From an uncultured bacterium (GTDB lineage: Bacteria > Actinomycetota > Coriobacteriia > Coriobacteriales > Coriobacteriaceae): a stretch of 64,000 nt of DNA. Position numbers and translations under genes: made by a program. The stretch covers positions 1 through 64,000 of the forward strand of contig CAJMMN010000007.1 in assembly GCA_905214525.1 (NCBI GenBank), read 5' to 3'. This document shows, one piece after another, positions 26,101-32,250 of the stretch (positions are counted from its first letter, which is position 1; each line of letters opens with the position of its first letter). The notes beneath the pieces were generated by a model. The model saw nothing but the letters and a program-made list of their open reading frames with translations. It was not told the origin of the DNA and did no database searches.

Positions 26101-26621
26101 ATTGCCGCCTCGTCGATTACGACGGCTGGCACCTCTGGAAGGCGGATGTCTCGACCACGGAATCCACCACGCTCGAGGCGAAAGAACTCGACCTTGCATC
26201 CAATACCGTCGTGACGGGCATTCGCATTGAATACGGTGCAGCAGCCGCCGACTTTACGACTCGAAGCGATACGGATTCTTGGACCCGCGATGATCTCAAA
26301 GATGAGCACGACGACCTTGACGATGCCAGAGCAATCCTTGGCACAGACGCTCGGAGCGCAGTCGTGCACATGCAGGCAACGTCGGCTTATACACCCCAAA
26401 CTGCACTCACCAACAGCGCACGCGTCGATCTTTGCCGCAACGGTGGCGGCGATAAACTTGAGTCGCATGACGAGGACAGCGTCATTCAACGCTGTACCCT
26501 ACCGCAGGACCTACCGGCAACAGGATCAGTTCCCATCGCCGCTTGCATCACCGCGCTCCTGACCTCGGGTGCCGCAGCCCTATGGTTTGCTCTCCTTAGG
26601 TCAATTCCAAAGAAGCGCTAG
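23190..26621 (+). CDS. Thioester-domain adhesin/pilin with SpaA-type repeats and LPXTG anchor
   Basis: 1143 aa. Signal peptide at 1-36 (long Leu-rich core, cleavage after AFA). A thioester domain follows: Cys70 in IAYCMNQ and Gln128 in ATQLAVWMFNG are the pair expected to form the internal Cys-Gln thioester that can bond host amines. Several prealbumin-like SpaA/Cna_B domains come next, recognisable by repeated GATF/GAEF strands and YYLVETKAPAGY, FTIYESKAPEGY, YEVVETQAPAGF E-box motifs, which normally hold Lys-Asn or Lys-Asp isopeptide bonds. A non-repetitive region precedes the sorting signal LPATG (1108-1112), a hydrophobic helix and the basic tail SIPKKR. RBS AAGGAG is eight bases before the ATG. 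Likely a sortase-anchored host adhesin or tip pilin; no sortase gene is in the window. Confidence 0.92.
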   Translation: MSNAPTHSVHSAIATGPLLLLLFLLFGCLAPGAAFAVDGYDQLGFRTISDDCGPFFIGKYEAQDASIAYCMNQERPGPTKPGGPWLNFDQGWVWLDDEFAAIVCHGYPTATSFGGYHLSPDRARAATQLAVWMFNGTTHVDGTYSYTTAQGKTKSGHFTADNEVVAAARWLHDSAKSGSIKAAPHRARRYLGTVSGGSRRQDMLYVLPAVSVSFQKQSANAAITSGNNTYQFDGATFDVFESASGARVGTVQMDSNGRAQATLLPNTAYYLVETKAPAGYVPRPDRVAFTTGNDGGQVAIDEQPGAITLHVVKLDAATNAGPQVGASLAGAEFVCVSQSTPGWTQTLRTDESGRATLTDVPLGTFTIYESKAPEGYLPSGDSWSYTVGADQLGDSGVVEIESRVSDIPIAFDLEISKFKDYGNSDQSGLEQPAGDVVFEVVSNSSQQVVGTLTTNIYGFASTKDQPEAWFGTGKRPAGVHGAVPYDRAGYTVREVPETVPEGFKRAGEWTVEANQISDGAELQYIVDNHALSTHLQIVKRDAQTGASVLLAGFTFQLLDSNHKPVSQTCWYPAHNVMDTFTTDATGTVTLPESLVPGTYYVRETSAKEPYLVGGEIEVNIPADTNLTPVAIVSYYDHAATGNIRIVKTDAVDGSSLADAIFEIRASGDIVRPDGSIAALDGETVATVTTDETGEARADDLPLGSGTARYEVVETQAPAGFLLDRTSHIVDLTYADQKTPVVEARLNVSDDYTKVDISKVDASGEQEMKGAQLTLYGPDKTEIDSWTSSDKPHRIEHLAPGTYSLRETMSPRTYDLAEEITFEIKDTGEVQSVAMKDAPIEIKGQVDKRQELVQPIGKGLLANGDGKNRAAMQTNTDGLFSYTIDARNDSATWVDEFTITDDLECAKDGTARFVSIETPVAIGDLNGLCNVWYRTTPLDSTDIDEPANATLDDGHENPWLESDEVKESLGEDCRLVDYDGWHLWKADVSTTESTTLEAKELDLASNTVVTGIRIEYGAAAADFTTRSDTDSWTRDDLKDEHDDLDDARAILGTDARSAVVHMQATSAYTPQTALTNSARVDLCRNGGGDKLESHDEDSVIQRCTLPQDLPATGSVPIAACITALLTSGAAALWFALLRSIPKKR

Positions 26622-26630
26622 CGCGATGAA

Positions 26631-26666
26631 AAAGCGGGCGAGCCAGTCCCCCGGCTCGCCCGCTTT
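26631..26666. terminator. Bidirectional terminator between adhesin and small membrane gene
   Basis: AAAGCGGGCGAGCC and GGCTCGCCCGCTTT arms, eight-base loop, A run before and T run after, placed between convergent genes. Confidence 0.85.
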
Positions 26667-26687
26667 CAATCATGTAAATCGCCGCAT

Positions 26688-26906
26688 CTACTCTGCAGAC
26701 GAAGATCCACCATCAACGATTGCCTGCTCGGACTCAGGAATCCCATCGGCACCCGTACTCTGTTCTTGCTCCACCTCTTCGCTGATTGCGGAGGCGGGGG
26801 TCGAGCCCTTCGCGCCCACGATGTAGGCAGCTCCAAGCCCTAACGCAATGGCAATCAAGGTCAAAATCACGTAGACAGGCCAATGGCGCTTAATATACGA
26901 AAACAC
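26688..26906 (-). CDS. Small single-pass membrane protein of unknown function
   Basis: 72 aa: a short basic N-terminus (FSYIKRHWP), one transmembrane helix at about 10-31 (VYVILTLIAIALGLGAAYIVGA), and an acidic Ser/Glu-rich extracytoplasmic or cytoplasmic tail. No family recognised. GTG start with AAGGAG a few bases upstream. It lies 21 bases downstream of the M28-like gene on the same strand and is probably its operon partner. Confidence 0.65.
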   Translation of the reverse strand: MFSYIKRHWPVYVILTLIAIALGLGAAYIVGAKGSTPASAISEEVEQEQSTGADGIPESEQAIVDGGSSSAE

Positions 26907-26927
26907 GTTGACTCCTTAGAGCTCCGT

Positions 26928-29900
26928 CTACGAACGGCGGATAACCTCGGTCACGACCTCGGATACCGTGGCAATGTTCGTCGGGTTGACATTGTGGGGC
27001 AGGTCGTCCTCGGTACGAGCGCAAGCCAGACGCGTGCCGTCCACGCCGGCGATGGTGAGGGCTCGGCGGCTCGCCTCGAGCGCGGCGTAGGCATCGGTCT
27101 TGGCATAGGGCATCTCGAGCGCGCCACAATCGACATGGAACGACTTGCACACCTTGCTGACCAGGTTCATGATGCGGCGATCGCCCTTGAGCAGCTGCTG
27201 TTCGCCCTCAACCGTCACCACCGAAAGCCTACCGGCGCCGACGGATTCAAGATTGATGAAGAAGACGCCGCGGAGCTTATCGCGATGCGAAGCCAAGAAG
27301 GCCTTCATACCGGAGCCATCACAATCCGAGGCGCCCGTTGCCACAAACCAGATATCGTGACCGAGCAGCTCATCGTCGCCCATAGAGGCGACAGCCGAGA
27401 GCATATCTTCGGAAGAAGCGCCGTCGGAAGACGTAGCGCCGCCCTTCCAGCCATCGTTATCGTCCTCGAAATTATCCCACGAACCGATGCCGCGACCGGA
27501 CTTCTTGGCATCGTAATCGTCTTCGACGCCCAGCCAGTCACTCATGCTGTCCTGTTCGTTTTTCTTTTTACGACCGAACAGGCCGCCCAGGCCGCGCTTG
27601 CGAGACTTAGGTGCCGCAGGGGCGGGAGCCGAAATGGTCTCGATCGGCTGTGCGCCCGACGCAACGGGCATAGGAGGCGCAACGGGTGCCGATGTGGGTT
27701 CGGGACCCTGAGCGGTAGCAAAGGGGTCGTTGACCTGTGCGGAGGGATCGGGAAGGTCGAACAGCGACGTGCGAGACGCAACGTTTGTCTGCTTCATCGA
27801 CGGCAGCGACGGATCGGGAACCGAAGCCAGCGGAGACGAGGAGGGTGCAGGCGACGGTGCCGACGCCGGATCGGGAACATTCATCTGCGGACGCGGCGAT
27901 GCTTGGGAGGAAATCTGGGCCATAAGGGAATCGACCGTTTCGTCCTGAGTGGGAGCGACATCGGCAACCGTGGCACCGGAACCACTCGGGGCCGGCATGG
28001 TGAAAATCTGCGTGGAGTAAGGCCTCGACTCATCTGTCTCGGGAGCCTCGGAAACCGCAGGCACTTCCTCCTGCTCGACCTCGGCCGAATCACCTTGATC
28101 GGCTGCCGCGTATTGCTCTTCGTCAGAGTTGGCCTCGACGGACTCGTCCTCGGCAGCATCCTGAATTTCGGCAGCATCAATGGGCTCGCCATCGTCTGCC
28201 GCGTCGCCCTGCTCATCGGAAACAGGAAGGGGCCCGGCAATCGCGGTGCCTTGCTTTTCAAACGTTATCGTGGAATCGAACTGCGCGGCATCAAACGACA
28301 TGGTGCTATCGATGTGCTGCTGAGCCTCGAAAGACGTCGTCGCCTCAACAACATCCGTGGACGCCGGTTGCTGGGACTCAAAGGACGTTGTAGCTTCGGC
28401 AGCGTCGACGGGCACGGACTGCATAGCCTCGTTCTGCTCGAGCTCTTGCGCCGCGCGCTCACGTGCCGCCTCGGCTGCCTGCTGCTGAGCGATAGCCTCC
28501 TGCTCGGCAGCCTCGCGTGCGGCAGCGCGCTTCTCCTCGAAATCGTCGACAAATTTCTTGCCCTTTGCAAGCGCACCCTTAAAGAAGTTGGAAGCACTGG
28601 CGCCAATCGAAGAGAACGCGGATGCAATATCGGCATGGGGCGTTGCCGCGGGAATCTCGGCCGAAAAATCAGTATCGCTCTCGTAAGACACGCGCCTCGG
28701 CTGTTCAACGTAATCGTCGTCAGGCTCGTCCGCAACGTCTTGCGCCGGCGCGGCGGGGGCCAAAATGTCCAGTCCTGCCGCGGGATCGATCGCGGACACC
28801 GCCTCGGGCTCGGCAACGGCAGCGGTAACCGCGGCAGACTCATCATCCACGGTGACGGCGGGCGCAGGTGCAGTCACGACGGAGGCAGGCTCGGGCTCAA
28901 ACGTCGGCTCCTCGCCCTCCTCGTAATCGAGCGTGCAGGACTCGGGAAGCATCCCGAGCGCACGGATGGCATCCGAACCAAAGCGGATGTTGCCGGCGGC
29001 ATTGCGATAGAGCTTGGGCTCGGGCTCGGCCGCGACAGGCTCCTCCGCCGGCTCGGCAGCGGAAACCTCGTCATTGAACTCTTCGGCCTGGACAGCCTGA
29101 TTCTGATCCTCGGGCACAATGGCGCCAATCAGCGTCTCGTCGGCAGACGCACCCTCAAAGCCCTCGATCTGCTCGTCGAAATCCTCACCCTGTTCGGGCT
29201 CGGCCTGAGCGTCGGGAGCAATCGGCTGACCGAACTCATCCTCGGCGTAGGTAGGCTCTTCATACTCGATGGTGTTGCCGTAGTCGTTTTGCTGTTGGGC
29301 CGCGGCATACTCCGCTGCTGCGCGCGCCATCTCCTCGGCACGACGCTTCTGCTCCCCAAAATAGGTATCGAACGGAACATCGTCGGGAAACTCGTTTTCG
29401 CCCTGGAAGGGAGCAACGTTGTCCATAACGCCGAGCATAGCGGCGACAGAAGACTTGTTGCACACCGCGCCGGACGTATAGGGAAGAATGTAGCGGTTAG
29501 AAATGATGTTTGCCGCGTTGGCGAGCGCAACGAGGGAAGCGAGGATCGCGACAATCCACAGCAGAACCTTGAGCGCGCCGGGGAGCGGCAGGATACGCAA
29601 GATGGCAACGGCAGCAGGGGCAACCGTGGCAACGGGCAACAGCTTGGCGATGAGCGCACGATACGAAGCATAGGGCTCGCGGGCGAGCAGCTCAGCACGG
29701 GGAGAGTCGTAGTGTGCGACAACGACCACCGGGCGGTTGCGCGGAGACGCGAGCGGGCCCGAGGCCTTGTGGTAGGCGATGACATTTTGGCTCACGCCCG
29801 TCTTGCCCAGGCGTGAAACCACGGGGTGGCCCGTGCGCTCGAGCACGTAAAGAACGGCGCCGACAATGGCCAGCAAGGTGCCGACCAAGCCGATGCCGCC

Positions 29901-30125
29901 GCCGATGCCCATCAGCAGGGCGCCGGCAAACGCAAGAATACCGGTAACGGCAAATGCCAACCTGCTGGGCGCCGGGGCATTGAACTCCTGAACCTCGGGA
30001 TCAAAGCCGTGGTTGCGGAAGATCTGAGCGATATCCTCGGCAGCCAAGCGCTCTTCTTCGCTGCATGCCGGCGTGATGCCGGTGTTCTGCAGCAGGTGGT
30101 TAATATAGTTCTGGGTGTTCGCCAT
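26928..30125 (-). CDS. Multi-pass M28-peptidase-like protein with degenerate active site and giant disordered insert
   Basis: 1065 aa. About four membrane helices lie in 55-95 and 157-208. An M28-like fold is recognisable from VVVVAHYDSPRAELL (H138, D140) and from C-terminal blocks including GVFFINLESVGAG and LPHNVNPTNIATVSEV. The metal-bridging Asp expected in the GAxDN motif is Cys222 (TSGAVCNKSSVAAML), and the Glu-Glu pair that should follow is replaced (FVATGASDCDGSGM). Between these blocks sits an insert of well over 500 residues, Ala/Glu/Pro/Asp-rich and probably disordered. Hydrolase activity is doubtful; a scaffold or pseudo-enzyme is likely. ATG 30125 has GGAG six bases upstream; a longer frame does not. 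Confidence 0.72.
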   Translation of the reverse strand: MANTQNYINHLLQNTGITPACSEEERLAAEDIAQIFRNHGFDPEVQEFNAPAPSRLAFAVTGILAFAGALLMGIGGGIGLVGTLLAIVGAVLYVLERTGHPVVSRLGKTGVSQNVIAYHKASGPLASPRNRPVVVVAHYDSPRAELLAREPYASYRALIAKLLPVATVAPAAVAILRILPLPGALKVLLWIVAILASLVALANAANIISNRYILPYTSGAVCNKSSVAAMLGVMDNVAPFQGENEFPDDVPFDTYFGEQKRRAEEMARAAAEYAAAQQQNDYGNTIEYEEPTYAEDEFGQPIAPDAQAEPEQGEDFDEQIEGFEGASADETLIGAIVPEDQNQAVQAEEFNDEVSAAEPAEEPVAAEPEPKLYRNAAGNIRFGSDAIRALGMLPESCTLDYEEGEEPTFEPEPASVVTAPAPAVTVDDESAAVTAAVAEPEAVSAIDPAAGLDILAPAAPAQDVADEPDDDYVEQPRRVSYESDTDFSAEIPAATPHADIASAFSSIGASASNFFKGALAKGKKFVDDFEEKRAAAREAAEQEAIAQQQAAEAARERAAQELEQNEAMQSVPVDAAEATTSFESQQPASTDVVEATTSFEAQQHIDSTMSFDAAQFDSTITFEKQGTAIAGPLPVSDEQGDAADDGEPIDAAEIQDAAEDESVEANSDEEQYAAADQGDSAEVEQEEVPAVSEAPETDESRPYSTQIFTMPAPSGSGATVADVAPTQDETVDSLMAQISSQASPRPQMNVPDPASAPSPAPSSSPLASVPDPSLPSMKQTNVASRTSLFDLPDPSAQVNDPFATAQGPEPTSAPVAPPMPVASGAQPIETISAPAPAAPKSRKRGLGGLFGRKKKNEQDSMSDWLGVEDDYDAKKSGRGIGSWDNFEDDNDGWKGGATSSDGASSEDMLSAVASMGDDELLGHDIWFVATGASDCDGSGMKAFLASHRDKLRGVFFINLESVGAGRLSVVTVEGEQQLLKGDRRIMNLVSKVCKSFHVDCGALEMPYAKTDAYAALEASRRALTIAGVDGTRLACARTEDDLPHNVNPTNIATVSEVVTEVIRRS

Positions 30126-30323
30126 GTGCGCTCCACATCCATAATCCGACAAATAGGCCCAATGCATGCACATTAGAACCGTATATAGTCGAAAGTATAC
30201 CCCGAGCGAGCGCAAACGACCGAATTCGGGCCATCTTAACGCCCCGAGCGGACAAGGATATAGCCTAATCTCCATATCGGACTAAAATCATGGCAGCAAA
30301 CCACCTTCTCATGCGAGGACTCT

Positions 30324-31346
30324 ATGACGGCAAGCGACGCGACCGCGACAATTAAAAAGGGGAATTCGGAGCCCAGTTTCGATAAAACGGCCCAGCGCAT
30401 CCTCAATCTTTTCTTTGTGCTCAACAGCTCCCCCGAACCGCTGACGACCGAGCAGATCGTCTTGGATTCTGACCTGGGATATGGCTCGGGCAATATCGAC
30501 TCGGATAAGCGCAAGTTTCGGCGCGATCGTGACAAACTGTTCGAACGCGGCATCTTAATCAAGGAGGTTCGCCCCGCCGGCGCGCAGGAGACCGAGGAAA
30601 GCTCATGGACAATCGACCGCGAGCACACGTTTGCTGCAGGCGGCCTCATCACCGCAGACGACGCCGATATCCTGCTCAACGCCATCGACCAGACGCTAGC
30701 GGCCGGCTCATCCACTTTTGCCGCGCCGCTTGCCGATATTCGTTCCAAGATTGCCTACCTCACCGGCATGTCGGCGGTAGACGAAGCACCGATCCGCCGC
30801 TCTCCCACCGTCGATGCGGTATGGAGCGCCTTTGCCGAGCGATGCGCGCTGCGATTTTTATATCAGAACGGACGCGGTGAGCAGAAAGAGCGTACCGTCT
30901 GCGTCTACGGCATGTTCGAGCGCGAGGGCGTTGCGTACTTCTGCGGCCTCGACAATGCCACCGGCGACATCAGGACATTCCGCTGCGACCGTATCGTTCG
31001 CGCTTGGCGTCCTTCGAAGGCCTACGTTATCCCTGCGGACTTCAACCTCAGCGACTACCTGTTCTTTGAATTCGATTTTGCCGACCGCCCGCCCGTTGCG
31101 GCTACGTTCTCGTTCGCCCCGCAGGCGCAGATCGATATGATCAACGGCCTCACGCGCGGGCGAGGTGAGCTCGCACACACCGATTCGGGATGGACTTGGA
31201 CCGTTGACGTGCGCGATCTTGAAGCCGCCGCCTCATTTTGCATGGCCCACGCCATGGACGGCATGAGGCCCATGGCCCCCAAATCGCTCAAGCAGGCGTG
31301 GAACCACCTCATTGAAAGGACGGTGCACGAGCATGCCCGTGCGTAA
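30324..31346 (+). CDS. WYL-domain transcriptional regulator (first of tandem pair)
   Basis: 340 aa. N-terminal winged helix at about 20-85 (TAQRILNLFFVLNSSPEPLTT, then RRDRDKLFERGIL), a linker, and a WYL domain around 155-245 (RCALRFLYQNGRGEQKERTVCVYGMFERE). Resembles the PafB/PafC type, where two such proteins act together in DNA-damage transcription in actinobacteria. The next gene, starting 14 bases before this stop, is a second WYL protein, and the gene facing them is a DinG-type helicase; so a DNA-damage role is plausible but inferred. AGGA precedes ATG 30324. Confidence 0.85.
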   Translation: MTASDATATIKKGNSEPSFDKTAQRILNLFFVLNSSPEPLTTEQIVLDSDLGYGSGNIDSDKRKFRRDRDKLFERGILIKEVRPAGAQETEESSWTIDREHTFAAGGLITADDADILLNAIDQTLAAGSSTFAAPLADIRSKIAYLTGMSAVDEAPIRRSPTVDAVWSAFAERCALRFLYQNGRGEQKERTVCVYGMFEREGVAYFCGLDNATGDIRTFRCDRIVRAWRPSKAYVIPADFNLSDYLFFEFDFADRPPVAATFSFAPQAQIDMINGLTRGRGELAHTDSGWTWTVDVRDLEAAASFCMAHAMDGMRPMAPKSLKQAWNHLIERTVHEHARA

Positions 31347-32250
31347 ACTCACCAGCGAGCAGAGGCTCTCGCGCGCCATCGACATCATGGAGGCCCTCTA
31401 CGCCGCCGGCGAGAGCGGCATGACACGAACTGAGATTTGCAGTCGCTTTGACATCACGGGAGTGTCGCTCGACGAGATTCTCGAGATCGTCTCGACGCTT
31501 GCGGACCGAGAATCGGGCGCACGTATTATCTGCGAGCACCGTGGCGAGTGCGTGGTCCTCACCGGTGATGCGGGGCGCGTGCTGCCGCTGCGTCTGAGTG
31601 CCGCCGAGGGCGCTGTGCTCAACCATGAACTTGAATCATTGGGGATCGAACCTCAAGCGGCGGCTCGAATACGGCGGGCCCTTCTTCCCAAAGAGCTCGG
31701 ATACAACCAGCGCGTCTTTGACACCGTCGCCCACGGATCGCACTGGCAGCAGCTGAGCTGCGCCATTCGGGACGGCGTTCGCTGCCGCATCTCGTATCGC
31801 TCGATGGATGACACACAGGCGCGCGAGCGTTTGGTTGACCCCTTGCGCATCACAACAAACGGCGACCAAACGTATCTGATTGCCTGGGATGTCGCGGTCG
31901 ATGAACAGCGTACCTATCGTATGGATAAAATCGAGGGCCTGGTCTTGACCGACGACTCCGTCGTGCGCCACGCACCGGAGCCCGCGACCCTCCACGACTC
32001 CCTCGCCCAGGCGGAGCGGAGCACGAAGCTTCTCATGCCGCGCGCCTTGGCAGAGCGCCTAGACTGGCCCGGCATCATGTCGATTGAACCCAATGGGGCG
32101 GACAGCTCAACAGTGAATGTACGCTACGGCTCCGAGCGCTGGCTGTTAAGCCAGGTAATCGCAGCGGGCGGGGCCATCCGCATCTTGGATGACCCCGCCC
32201 TGTCAGAGCGTCTGTGCGATATGGCAAAATCCCTCGTCTGTCCGCTTTAG
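31333..32250 (+). CDS. WYL-domain transcriptional regulator (second of tandem pair)
   Basis: 305 aa. Helix-turn-helix at 5-60 (EQRLSRAIDIMEALYAAGE, then MTRTEICSRFDITGVSLDEIL), then the WYL region (GVRCRISYRSMDDTQARERLVDPLRI, TYLIAWDVAVDEQRTYRMDKIEGL). ATG 31333 overlaps the first WYL gene; an in-frame TTG at 31312 is an alternative. Its TAG overlaps the stop of the convergent DinG gene by three bases (32247-32250), leaving no room for a terminator between them. Confidence 0.85.
   Translation: MPVRKLTSEQRLSRAIDIMEALYAAGESGMTRTEICSRFDITGVSLDEILEIVSTLADRESGARIICEHRGECVVLTGDAGRVLPLRLSAAEGAVLNHELESLGIEPQAAARIRRALLPKELGYNQRVFDTVAHGSHWQQLSCAIRDGVRCRISYRSMDDTQARERLVDPLRITTNGDQTYLIAWDVAVDEQRTYRMDKIEGLVLTDDSVVRHAPEPATLHDSLAQAERSTKLLMPRALAERLDWPGIMSIEPNGADSSTVNVRYGSERWLLSQVIAAGGAIRILDDPALSERLCDMAKSLVCPL

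Noticed and set aside
26883..29816. 977-codon plus-strand frame opposite the M28-like gene
   Set aside because: It is the antisense of a low-complexity GC-rich coding region, Arg/Gly/Leu-rich, with no RBS.
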